From: Candidatus Lightella neohaematopini
GTDB lineage: Bacteria; Pseudomonadota; Gammaproteobacteria; Enterobacterales; Enterobacteriaceae
DNA: 8,403 bases
Reading direction: 5' to 3'
Assembly (NCBI GenBank): GCA_025728395.1
Contig: JAOBJR010000082.1
Coordinates: forward strand, 1-8,403
In this document: positions 1 to 8,403 of the stretch, piece after piece
Numbering within the stretch: position 1 is the stretch's first letter
Layout: each line of letters begins with the position of its first letter
Translations under genes and position numbers: made by a program
The notes under the pieces: generated by a model
The model's input: the letters and a program-made list of their open reading frames with translations, nothing else
Databases searched by the model: none
What the model was told of the DNA's origin: nothing

Positions 1-1903
<1,903 letters not shown>

Positions 1904-1920
1904 ATAAATATTATAAATAA

Positions 1921-4900
1921 TTAATTTTCTTCTAATTCTATATTAATAGCTAAAGAACGTATTTCTTTAAGTAATACATTAAATGATTCAGGTATATTAG
2001 GTTCCATAGTATGATTATTATCTACTATATTTTTATACATTTTTGTTCTTCCGCTAACATCATCTGATTTAACAGTTAACATTTCTTGTAATGTATATGC
2101 AGCCCCATATGCTTCCAATGCCCAAACTTCCATTTCACCAAATCTTTGACCACCAAATTGAGCTTTACCACCTAACGGTTGTTGTGTTACCAAACTATAA
2201 GACCCAGTAGAGCGAGCATGCATTTTATCATCTACTAAATGATTTAATTTTAACATATACATATACCCAACAGTTACTGGTCGTTCGAATTTTTCTCCAG
2301 TTCTACCATCAAATAAAGTAATCTGTCCTGATGTAGCTACATTAGCTAACTTTAATAACTGTTTTATTTCTTCTTCATTAGCTCCATCAAATACTGGAGT
2401 GGCAACAGGTATACCATTTTGTAAATCCTTCGCCAATTTAATTATATCATTATTTGATAAATTGTCCAAATTTACTTTTTGTCTTATACTATTGCCAACA
2501 TCATAAACTTGTTGTATAAAATTTTTTATTTCTAATATATCAACATTTTGTTTTAACATATTATGAATTTTATTACCAATACATTTTGCTGCCATACCTA
2601 AATGAGTCTCTAAAATTTGACCAATATTCATACGTGATGGCACCCCTAGTGGATTTAATACAATATCAACTGGTACTCCATTTTCATCATAAGGCATATC
2701 TTCGACAGGACAAATTTTAGAAATTACCCCCTTATTACCATGCCGACCAGCCATTTTATCTCCAGGTTGGATATATCTTTTTACTGCTAAGTATATCTTA
2801 ACTATTTTTAATATCCCAGGAGCTAAATCATCACCCTGAGTTATTTTTTTTATTTTTAATTTTAATTGTTTATCAAAATTATTTTTTATATTACTAAATT
2901 GTTTATGAAGTACAGATAATTTTTGTTTATCACTAACATTTTTAATATTAATATTAAACCACTTATCTTTAGGTGTCTTATTAATTAATTCTGGTTTAAT
3001 ATTATTATCTATTAATAGATTATATACAAAGGTAAATAAATTATGTTCTAGTACTCGTAATTCTTCAACAAGAGCTTTCTTTGTATTCTCTATTTTATTA
3101 TTTTCGATTTCTAGAGTACGTTTATCTTTTTTTATACTATCTCTAGTAAATATTTGTACATCAATAACAGTACCAAAAACTCCATTTGGAACTCTTAAAG
3201 AAGAGTCTTTTACATCTGATGCTTTTTCTCCAAAAATAGCTCTAAGTAATTTTTCTTCAGGTGTTAATTGAGTTTCACCTTTAGGTGTAACTTTACCTAC
3301 TAAAATGTCCCCTCCAGTTACTTCAGCACCAACATATACTATACCTGATTCGTCTAATTTAGATAATGCAGATTCACTTACATTAGGAATATCCGATGTA
3401 ATATCTTCTGCTCCTAATTTAGTATCTCTAGCTATACAAGATAACTCTTGAATATGAATAGTAGTAAATCTGTCTTCTTGTACTACTTTCTCAGAAATCA
3501 ACATCGAATCTTCAAAATTATATCCGTTCCATGGCATAAAAGCGATACGCATATTTTGTCCTAAAGCTAATTCACCTAAATTTGTAGCTGGGCCATCAGC
3601 TAATACATCACCTTTATTAACTACATCACCAATATTTACACAAGGAATTTGGTTAATACAAGTATTTTGATTAGAACGGGTATATTTTGTTAAGGTATAT
3701 ATATCAATACCAATATCATTATAATTAATATTATTTGAATTAACTTTAATAATAATCTTTGTTGCATCTATGTATTGAACTATACCACTTCTATTAGCTA
3801 TAATTGTTACTCCGGAATCTATTGCAACAATACGTTCCATTCCAGTACCAACTAATGGAGCTTCTGTCTTTAATGTAGGTATTGCTTGACGTTGCATATT
3901 AGCTCCCATTAAAGCTCTATTTGCATCATCATGTTCTAAAAATGGTATTAATGATGCACCAACAGAAACTATTTGTTGAGTTGACACATCCATATAATTA
4001 ACTTGTTTTTTAGCAAACAAACTAGATTCACCCTTATTACGACAAATAATAAATTCATCAATAAAATGGCCATTGCTATCTATATTAGTATTAGCTTGTG
4101 CTATTATATAATTAGTTTCTTCTATTGCAGACAAATAGTGAATGTCATTAGACACAATACCATTTTTTACAACACGATACGGTGTTTCAAGAAAACCATA
4201 ATTGTTAATACGAGCATATACAGATAATGAGTTAATTAATCCTATATTAGGTCCTTCTGGTGTTTCGATAGGACAAACTCGTCCGTAATGAGTAGGATGA
4301 ACATCTCTTACCTCAAATCCAGCTCGTTCTCTTGTTAATCCACCAGGTCCTAAAGCAGATATACGTCTTTTATGAGTTATTTCTGATAATGGATTATTTT
4401 GATCCATAAATTGTGATAATTGACTAGATCCAAAAAATTCTTTTATCGCAGCAGAAATTGGTTTGGCATTTATAAGTTCTTGAGGCATTAAATTATCTAA
4501 TTCCCCAATAGATAATCTTTCTTTTACAGTTTTTTCTACTCTAAGTAAACCAATACGAAATTGATTTTCTGCCATTTCTCCTACAGAACGAATACGTCGA
4601 TTACCTAAATGATCAATGTCATCTATTTCTCCTTTTCCATTTCTAATATCTATTAATTTTTTTATCACTAATATAATATCTTTTTTAGTAAGTAATCCAT
4701 TATTGTAATCTTCATTGCATAAAAGGGACTTATTAAATTTCATTCTTCCAACTAAAGATAAGTCATAACGATCAGAAGAAAAAAATATATTATTAAACAT
4801 ATTTTCAATTGTATCCTTGGTAGGAGGTTCACCAGGTCTAATAACACGATATATTTCTGTCAAAGCAGTTATACGATCATAAGTTGGATCAATTTTAATA

Positions 4901-5946
4901 GTTTCTGATATAAATGGACCATGATCTAAATCATTAGTAAAAATCGTTTCTATTTGAGAATGATTAGAGCAACTAAGTTTTTTTAATATTTCTATAGTTA
5001 TTTTAGTATTTGCCTGTACTATTAAATTTTTATTATCATCAAAATAATCTTTAGCTAATATTTTACCAATAATATAATCAATTGGTATTTCTATTTCATT
5101 TACATGATCATTTATTAATAATTTAATATGCTTATAGGTAATTCTTCTACCTTGTTTAACATAAGTAATACCATTATGTTTTATGTCAAATAATGCAGTT
5201 TCACCTCTTAATCTTTCTGGTATTAATATCATTTTAATTTGACTATTATTGATATTATAAACTACCTTATCAAAAAATATATCTAGTATTTGATTGTTGT
5301 CATAACCTAAAGCATGTAATAATACGGTAACAGGTAACTTTCTTCTTCTATCAATACGTACAAATAAATTATCTTTAGAATCAAATTCAAAATCTAACCA
5401 AGAACCCCTATAAGGAATAATGCGAGCATTATATAATATTTTACCAGAAGAATGGGTTTTTCCTTTATCGCTATCAAAAAATACTCCAGGACTACGATGT
5501 AATTGTGATACTACAACTCGTTCAATACCATTAATAATAAAAGTACCACTATTTGTCATTAATGGAATTTCTCCCATATAAACTTCTTGTTCCTTTTCAT
5601 ATTTAATTTTATTATTTGATATATCATGATCATAAACTAATAAACGTAACTTTACTTTTAATGAAGCTGAATAAGTCATCCCCCGAGTTTTGCACTCATC
5701 AATATCAAAAATTGGCTGTTCGATACGGTAACTATAATATTCTAATACTGCATTTTTACTGTAATTTTTAATAGGAAAAATAGAACGAAATACTGATTCT
5801 AATCCAATTTTACCATTAGGATCATATTTAACAAATTTTTTAAAAGATTCTAGTTGAATAGATAAAAGATATGGTACATTTAATATTTGTTGTCTCTTAC
5901 CAAAATCTTTACGGATTCTTATTTTTTTAGCATTAGAATATAACAT
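1921..5946 (-). CDS. rpoB: RNA polymerase beta subunit
   Basis: This is the full-length second-largest subunit of RNA polymerase, 1341 residues against 1342 in E. coli. The single missing residue is near position 300 (DYFDDNKNL where E. coli has DYIDESTGEL). The N-terminus (RIRKDFGKR) and C-terminus (INIELEEN) match the family end to end, which fixes the ATG at 5946. A modest Shine-Dalgarno (AGG at 5955-5957) lies 8 bases upstream. The rifampicin pocket is unmutated around residues 508-533 ([20 protein letters not shown] then RISALGPGG), with Asp515, His525 and Ser530 equivalent to E. coli 516, 526 and 531. Active-site lysines in [12 protein letters not shown] (about Lys1064 and Lys1072) and the histidine in [11 protein letters not shown] are kept. 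Both lineage-specific insertions remain, but the second (about residues 938-1034) is strongly diverged and Lys/Asn-rich. The gene ends with TAA and is followed after 31 bases by rpoC. Confidence 0.99.
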   Translation of the reverse strand: MLYSNAKKIRIRKDFGKRQQILNVPYLLSIQLESFKKFVKYDPNGKIGLESVFRSIFPIKNYSKNAVLEYYSYRIEQPIFDIDECKTRGMTYSASLKVKLRLLVYDHDISNNKIKYEKEQEVYMGEIPLMTNSGTFIINGIERVVVSQLHRSPGVFFDSDKGKTHSSGKILYNARIIPYRGSWLDFEFDSKDNLFVRIDRRRKLPVTVLLHALGYDNNQILDIFFDKVVYNINNSQIKMILIPERLRGETALFDIKHNGITYVKQGRRITYKHIKLLINDHVNEIEIPIDYIIGKILAKDYFDDNKNLIVQANTKITIEILKKLSCSNHSQIETIFTNDLDHGPFISETIKIDPTYDRITALTEIYRVIRPGEPPTKDTIENMFNNIFFSSDRYDLSLVGRMKFNKSLLCNEDYNNGLLTKKDIILVIKKLIDIRNGKGEIDDIDHLGNRRIRSVGEMAENQFRIGLLRVEKTVKERLSIGELDNLMPQELINAKPISAAIKEFFGSSQLSQFMDQNNPLSEITHKRRISALGPGGLTRERAGFEVRDVHPTHYGRVCPIETPEGPNIGLINSLSVYARINNYGFLETPYRVVKNGIVSNDIHYLSAIEETNYIIAQANTNIDSNGHFIDEFIICRNKGESSLFAKKQVNYMDVSTQQIVSVGASLIPFLEHDDANRALMGANMQRQAIPTLKTEAPLVGTGMERIVAIDSGVTIIANRSGIVQYIDATKIIIKVNSNNINYNDIGIDIYTLTKYTRSNQNTCINQIPCVNIGDVVNKGDVLADGPATNLGELALGQNMRIAFMPWNGYNFEDSMLISEKVVQEDRFTTIHIQELSCIARDTKLGAEDITSDIPNVSESALSKLDESGIVYVGAEVTGGDILVGKVTPKGETQLTPEEKLLRAIFGEKASDVKDSSLRVPNGVFGTVIDVQIFTRDSIKKDKRTLEIENNKIENTKKALVEELRVLEHNLFTFVYNLLIDNNIKPELINKTPKDKWFNINIKNVSDKQKLSVLHKQFSNIKNNFDKQLKLKIKKITQGDDLAPGILKIVKIYLAVKRYIQPGDKMAGRHGNKGVISKICPVEDMPYDENGVPVDIVLNPLGVPSRMNIGQILETHLGMAAKCIGNKIHNMLKQNVDILEIKNFIQQVYDVGNSIRQKVNLDNLSNNDIIKLAKDLQNGIPVATPVFDGANEEEIKQLLKLANVATSGQITLFDGRTGEKFERPVTVGYMYMLKLNHLVDDKMHARSTGSYSLVTQQPLGGKAQFGGQRFGEMEVWALEAYGAAYTLQEMLTVKSDDVSGRTKMYKNIVDNNHTMEPNIPESFNVLLKEIRSLAINIELEEN

Positions 5947-6023
5947 GTCATTAACCTATTATATTAGTAGATAAATAGTACTTATAAGTTATCACGTAAT
6001 ACGTATTATATTTTTTATTATTT
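5947..6023 (-). other. rplL-rpoB spacer with two perfect palindromes
   Basis: This 77-base spacer replaces a region of roughly 300 bases in E. coli that carries a partial terminator and an RNase III processing site. It has 14 G/C bases, more than the other spacers. Two perfect palindromes stand out: TAATACGTATTA at 5997-6008 and ACTTATAAGT at 5980-5989. As RNA each could form only a 3- to 4-bp stem, and no U-run follows, so neither is a convincing terminator. Two TATAAT hexamers (minus strand, 6005-6010 and 5958-5963) have no matching -35 box. The function is unknown. Confidence 0.4.
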
Positions 6024-6389
6024 TTACTTTATCGTAACAGAAGCACCAACTTTTTCCAAATTTTGTTTTATACTATTTACATCAATTTTACTTAATGACT
6101 CTTTTATTAGTACTGGAGCTGATTCAACTAAATCTTTTGCTTCTTTTAAGCCTAATCCAGTAACACTACGAATTACTTTAATAACAGAAATTTTATTTGT
6201 ACCAATTTTATCTAAGAATATGCTAAATTCTGTTTGTTCTTCTGGTACTTCGGTATTACCTACTATGTTAGTATTTATTGTACTAGCTACAACATTAAAT
6301 TTTTTTTCTAACATAGATATTAGTTCACTTACATCAGTTATTGACATATTACTAATTGCATCTATGATACTTTCTTTAGAAATAGACAT
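6024..6389 (-). CDS. rplL: 50S ribosomal protein L7/L12
   Basis: This is the stalk protein that recruits translation GTPases (EF-Tu, EF-G, IF2) to the ribosome. It is present as dimers anchored on L10. At 121 residues it has the same length as E. coli L7/L12. The N-terminal dimerisation and L10-binding domain is residues 1 to about 33 (MSISKESIIDAISNMSITDV). A flexible hinge covers about 34-52. The globular C-terminal domain covers 53-121 and keeps the factor-binding surface in KISVIKVIRSVTGLGLKEAK, including Lys66, Lys71 and Arg74 (codon numbering), followed by DLVESAP. The hinge is odd: the Ala/Gly-rich stretch of E. coli is replaced by Thr/Asn/Ile/Val residues. The start at 6389 has a good Shine-Dalgarno, AAGGA at 6395-6399, five bases before the ATG. 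It lies 24 bases after rplJ. It is the strongest ribosome binding site among the ribosomal protein genes here, which fits the need for four or more L12 copies per ribosome. Confidence 0.98.
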   Translation of the reverse strand: MSISKESIIDAISNMSITDVSELISMLEKKFNVVASTINTNIVGNTEVPEEQTEFSIFLDKIGTNKISVIKVIRSVTGLGLKEAKDLVESAPVLIKESLSKIDVNSIKQNLEKVGASVTIK

Positions 6390-6413
6390 AATAATCCTTA
6401 ATTTATAATATAA

Positions 6414-6899
6414 TTAATTATTTTTTATAAAATTTAAAATTCTAAGTAATCTTAATAAAGAGACTTCTTTTAATAATTTAATAATATTAATAATAGCTTC
6501 TTCATATGTTGGCATATTAACTAAATAATTTAGTTTTGATTTATGTATAATGTTACCATTAAAACATGCTAGTTTTATCTTTAGTTTAGTATTTTTAGAA
6601 AAATTATATAATAAACGTGCAGCAATACCAGGATGTTTAGATGAACAAGCAATTAATGTTGGTCCATTAAATAAGTTAAACAAACATTTAAAATTATTAT
6701 TTTCTTTAATAACTCGATTAATTAGAGTATTTTTTATTATAAAAATACTAATATTTTGTTGATATGCATCCTTTCTTAAGGAATTAATTTCATTTGCACT
6801 AACACCATGATAATTAGCAACAATAATAGATGATACATTAGTAAATAATTTATGAATATTATTTATAATATTAGATTTCTCATTAATATTTAAAATCAT
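6414..6899 (-). CDS. rplJ: 50S ribosomal protein L10
   Basis: L10 forms the base of the ribosomal stalk. It binds 23S rRNA next to L11 with its N-terminal domain and carries the L7/L12 dimers on its C-terminal helix. The product has 161 residues against 165 in E. coli. Recognisable blocks are NTLINR (57-62), GPTLIA (79-84), HPGIAARL (89-96) and PTYEEAI (130-136). The last helix (about 137-161) is aliphatic and Lys-rich and ends four residues earlier than in E. coli, so the L12-binding part is nearly complete. The rest is well diverged, with many Lys, Asn and Ile. The start at 6899 follows a weak AAGAG site (6905-6909), five bases upstream. In E. coli L10 with L12 represses its own leader mRNA. 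Only 64 bases separate this gene from rplA, and I see no equivalent leader. Confidence 0.96.
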   Translation of the reverse strand: MILNINEKSNIINNIHKLFTNVSSIIVANYHGVSANEINSLRKDAYQQNISIFIIKNTLINRVIKENNNFKCLFNLFNGPTLIACSSKHPGIAARLLYNFSKNTKLKIKLACFNGNIIHKSKLNYLVNMPTYEEAIINIIKLLKEVSLLRLLRILNFIKNN

Positions 6900-6934
6900 A
6901 ACAACTCTTATTATATAAAATGATAATTAATTAA

Positions 6935-6956
6935 AAATTATTTTATTAAATAATTT
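6935..6956 (-). other. 9-bp A/U hairpin in the rplA-rplJ spacer
   Basis: AAATTATTT and AAATAATTT form a perfect 9-bp inverted repeat around a four-base AATA loop (read on the minus strand), starting 7 bases after the rplA stop. The 64-base spacer (6900-6963) has only four G/C bases. The stem contains no G-C pair, so it would be weak, and the bases after it (TTAATTAATT) give only a poor U-run. It could be a remnant of a terminator or a chance repeat in A/T sequence. There is no room for the E. coli-type promoter and long L10 leader within the spacer itself. Confidence 0.35.
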
Positions 6957-6963
6957 ATAAATA

Positions 6964-7671
6964 CTATTTATTTTTTAGCATACTTGAAAAATTAATATTA
7001 ATACCAACGCCCATTGTTGTAGATAAATGTACCTGACTTATTAAATTATTTCTATTCAAAACAAATTTATTTTTAATTATTGATAATATTAATGTTTTTA
7101 AATTTTCTATTATTTTATTTTTACTAAAATTTATTCTACCTATAGAAGCATGTATAATTCCATATTTATCATTACAATAAATAATTTTTCCTAATTTTAT
7201 TTCATTAATGACTGAAATAATATCATTAGTAACAGTACCTAACTTAGGATTAGGCATAATATTTCTTGGTCCTAATATACTACCTAATTTACTAACTAAT
7301 GGCATAGCGTCTGGCGACGCTATAACAAAATTTATTTTTTCTCTTTTATGATTTTTTATATAGGAAAATAATTCTTCCATACCAACCATGGTAATACCAA
7401 TTTGTCTAATTAATTCAATTTGTTTTTTATCTTGAGTAAAAACTGCTACTTTCATTGTTTGACCGTTATTGTAGGGTAAAATAACCGTATTTTTAATGTT
7501 ATGGTCTATTTTTTTAGTATTAATATTAAGTTTTATAGCAATATCAATACTTTCAACAAACTTAACAGTATTATTTTCTTTTAATATATCAATTGCTTGA
7601 TTAATTTCATAACATTCATTACTATTTATTTTCTTATATAAATTATTCATTCTTTTACTTATTTTACTCAT
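6964..7671 (-). CDS. rplA: 50S ribosomal protein L1
   Basis: L1 builds the mobile L1 stalk on 23S rRNA and helps release deacylated tRNA from the E site. The product has 235 residues against 234 in E. coli. Family blocks in order are MSKISKRM (start), KFVES (37-41), VAVFTQ (75-80), VIASPDAM (116-123), the RNA-binding loop LGPRNIMPNPKLGTVT (133-148), NDKYGIIHASIG (167-178) and STTMG (217-221). The ATG at 7671 overlaps the end of rplK by eight bases (ATGAGTAA), so its translation is probably coupled to rplK. A possible GGGA ribosome site lies inside rplK about 10 bases upstream. The stop is TAG. In E. coli L1 also acts as translational repressor by binding the rplK leader. The rRNA-binding residues are kept, but the leader target does not look preserved here. 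Confidence 0.97.
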   Translation of the reverse strand: MSKISKRMNNLYKKINSNECYEINQAIDILKENNTVKFVESIDIAIKLNINTKKIDHNIKNTVILPYNNGQTMKVAVFTQDKKQIELIRQIGITMVGMEELFSYIKNHKREKINFVIASPDAMPLVSKLGSILGPRNIMPNPKLGTVTNDIISVINEIKLGKIIYCNDKYGIIHASIGRINFSKNKIIENLKTLILSIIKNKFVLNRNNLISQVHLSTTMGVGININFSSMLKNK

Positions 7672-8092
7672 TAATAGTTATTCCCATAGATGTAGCTGAA
7701 CCAATAATAGACTTAATTATTGATTCTAATTTAATAGTGTTCATATCTTTTATTTTTAGTTTAGCAATTTCTTTAATCATATTATAACTAACTTTACCAA
7801 CTATATCTTGTCCTGGTTTTTTAGAACCTACTTTTATATTAATTATTTGTTTTAGCAAAAAAGTAACTGGTGGACTTTTACACACAAAAGTAAAAGAATT
7901 ATCAGTATAAACTGTTATTATAGTAGGTAATGGAGTATTATTTTTTATTCCTGAAGTTACGTGATTAAATTTTTTACAAAACTCCATGATATTAACTCCA
8001 TGTTGTCCTAAAGCAGGACCAATCGGTGGAGATGGATTAGCTACTCCAGATGGTATTTGTAATCTAATTACAGATTTTATTTGCTTAGCCAT
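7664..8092 (-). CDS. rplK: 50S ribosomal protein L11
   Basis: L11 binds the 23S rRNA GTPase centre at the foot of the L10-L12 stalk. It is needed for factor-dependent GTP hydrolysis and, in species that have RelA, for the stringent response. The length is 142 residues, identical to E. coli. The N-terminal domain has the proline-rich loop NPSPPIGPALGQHGVNIMEF (19-38). The C-terminal rRNA-binding domain (about 75-142) has KVGSKKPGQDIVGK and ends with SMGITINE. An oddity: codon 4 is Gln where E. coli has Lys (Lys3 of the mature protein), one of the residues methylated by PrmA. Lys40 (mature Lys39) is kept. The ATG at 8092 is fixed by the MAK start of the family, yet the 22 bases before it contain no Shine-Dalgarno. 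The gene starts 66 bases after nusG and ends inside the start of rplA. Confidence 0.98.
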   Translation of the reverse strand: MAKQIKSVIRLQIPSGVANPSPPIGPALGQHGVNIMEFCKKFNHVTSGIKNNTPLPTIITVYTDNSFTFVCKSPPVTFLLKQIINIKVGSKKPGQDIVGKVSYNMIKEIAKLKIKDMNTIKLESIIKSIIGSATSMGITINE

Positions 8093-8113
8093 AAATTTAA
8101 ATATAAATAATAT

Positions 8114-8157
8114 TGTTATGAAATAACTATTAATATAATAACATATAGTTATTATAT
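8114..8157 (-). other. Overlapping, mutually exclusive inverted repeats in the nusG-rplK spacer
   Basis: Read on the minus strand, four related segments alternate. Segment 1, ATATAATAAC (8148-8157), pairs perfectly over 10 bp with segment 2, GTTATTATAT (8133-8142), around the loop TATAT. Part of segment 1, AATAACTAT (8145-8153), can instead pair over 9 bp with segment 3, ATAGTTATT (8122-8130). Segment 4, ATAACA (8114-8119), can pair with segment 2 (6 bp) or, minus its last A, with segment 3 (5 bp). The pairs are nearly all A-U. The position corresponds to the E. coli nusG terminator, rplK promoter and L1 operator, but no G-rich L1 target is visible. Function is unproven, and low-complexity sequence makes chance pairing likely. 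Confidence 0.4.
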
Positions 8158-8158
8158 A

Positions 8159-8403
8159 TCAATTTTTTTCTACCTGTGCAAAATCTAATTCTACTGGAGT
8201 AGATCTTCCAAAAATAGAAACAGATACTTTTAATCTACTTTTTTCATAATCTACTTCTTCTACTATTCCATTAAAATCGGAAAATGGTCCATGATTTACT
8301 CTTACTAATTCACCTAATTCAAATATTACTTTTGGTTTTGGTTTATCACCTGCTTTTTGTAGTCTATCAGTAATAATTTTAATTTCTTTATTACTTATTG
8401 GTG
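8159..8403 (-). CDS. nusG: Transcription termination/antitermination factor NusG, C-terminal part (partial)
   Basis: NusG binds RNA polymerase with its N-terminal domain. With its C-terminal KOW domain it contacts Rho or ribosomal protein S10, coupling transcription to termination or translation. The window holds the last 80 codons and the TGA stop, and the N-terminal domain lies beyond the edge at 8403. The translation begins [10 protein letters not shown] and continues through the linker ([14 protein letters not shown]) into a complete KOW domain, [19 protein letters not shown]. It then reads [20 protein letters not shown], including the SIFGR segment that touches S10 and Rho in E. coli. 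It aligns without gaps to the end of the 181-residue E. coli protein. Ending at TGA where the family ends shows that TGA is read as stop. The gene is upstream of rplK and is probably in the same transcript or read through into it. Confidence 0.97.
   Translation of the reverse strand, partial: PISNKEIKIITDRLQKAGDKPKPKVIFELGELVRVNHGPFSDFNGIVEEVDYEKSRLKVSVSIFGRSTPVELDFAQVEKN

Noticed and set aside
4003..4227. Plus-strand open frame of 74 codons opposite rpoB
   Set aside because: It is antisense to conserved RpoB sequence and rich in Ile, Tyr and Phe, as expected from reverse-complemented AT-rich codons.
4338..4425. Rifampicin-resistance substitution in rpoB
   Set aside because: The pocket residues (Asp515, His525, Ser530 in this numbering) are all the sensitive, wild-type residues.
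5958..5963. TATAAT just before rpoB on the minus strand
   Set aside because: It is 11 bases from the ATG, so transcription would give a nearly leaderless message, and there is no -35 box. It overlaps the ribosome binding region.
6220..6762. Plus-strand open frames opposite rplL and rplJ (62 and 70 codons)
   Set aside because: They are fully explained by the two ribosomal protein genes on the other strand. Their apparent hydrophobic segments come from the reverse complement of Asn/Lys-rich codons.
6935..6956. Rho-independent terminator between rplA and rplJ
   Set aside because: The stem has no G-C pair and no solid U-run follows. Termination here would also cut off the essential downstream genes.
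8151..8181. Possible rplK promoter: TATAAT at 8151-8156 with TTGCAC at 8176-8181 on the minus strand
   Set aside because: The -35 box matches only three of six bases, the 19-base spacing is long, and TATAAT is common by chance in sequence of this composition. A start here would be plausible by position, but I cannot support it.

Overview
The window is a section of a bacterial chromosome. It carries the classic ribosomal-protein/RNA-polymerase 'beta operon', with every gene on the minus strand. In transcription order (right to left) the genes are nusG (3' part only), rplK, rplA, rplJ, rplL, rpoB and rpoC (5' part only). No mobile element, CRISPR array, tRNA or rRNA gene, or foreign gene is visible. 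No stretch longer than 77 bases lacks a gene.

The organism is most likely a genome-reduced, AT-rich endosymbiont of the gammaproteobacterial order Enterobacterales. The RpoB, RpoC, L7/L12, L11 and NusG products align almost without gaps to the E. coli proteins. RpoB has 1341 residues against 1342 in E. coli, L11 has 142 against 142, L7/L12 has 121 against 121, and the RpoC active-site motif falls at the same residue number. Surface and hinge segments have drifted to Lys/Asn/Ile-rich sequence, codons end mostly in A or T, and the spacers are short and nearly free of G and C (4 of 64 bases between rplA and rplJ, 5 of 66 between nusG and rplK). This pattern is typical of insect symbionts. I cannot name a genus. 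By memory of the sequences the proteins look more diverged from E. coli than those of Buchnera. The code is the standard bacterial one: nusG ends at TGA where the family ends, and Trp is TGG.

Layout: 8159-8403 nusG C-terminal part; 8093-8158 spacer with competing inverted repeats; 7664-8092 rplK (L11), overlapping rplA by 8 bases; 6964-7671 rplA (L1); 6900-6963 spacer with a 9-bp hairpin; 6414-6899 rplJ (L10); 6024-6389 rplL (L7/L12); 5947-6023 spacer with two short perfect palindromes; 1921-5946 rpoB; 1-1889 start of rpoC, running off the window.

L11, L10 and L7/L12 form the GTPase-associated stalk of the 50S subunit, and L1 forms the opposite mobile stalk. RpoB and RpoC together make the catalytic centre of RNA polymerase, and NusG links polymerase to Rho or to the ribosome. 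The genes are intact, and the interest lies in what is missing. The spacers are too short to hold the regulatory leaders known from E. coli: the L1 operator ahead of rplK, the promoter and L10 leader ahead of rplJ, and the attenuator and RNase III site ahead of rpoB. The operon therefore looks stripped of most of its feedback control. I found no undescribed system here.
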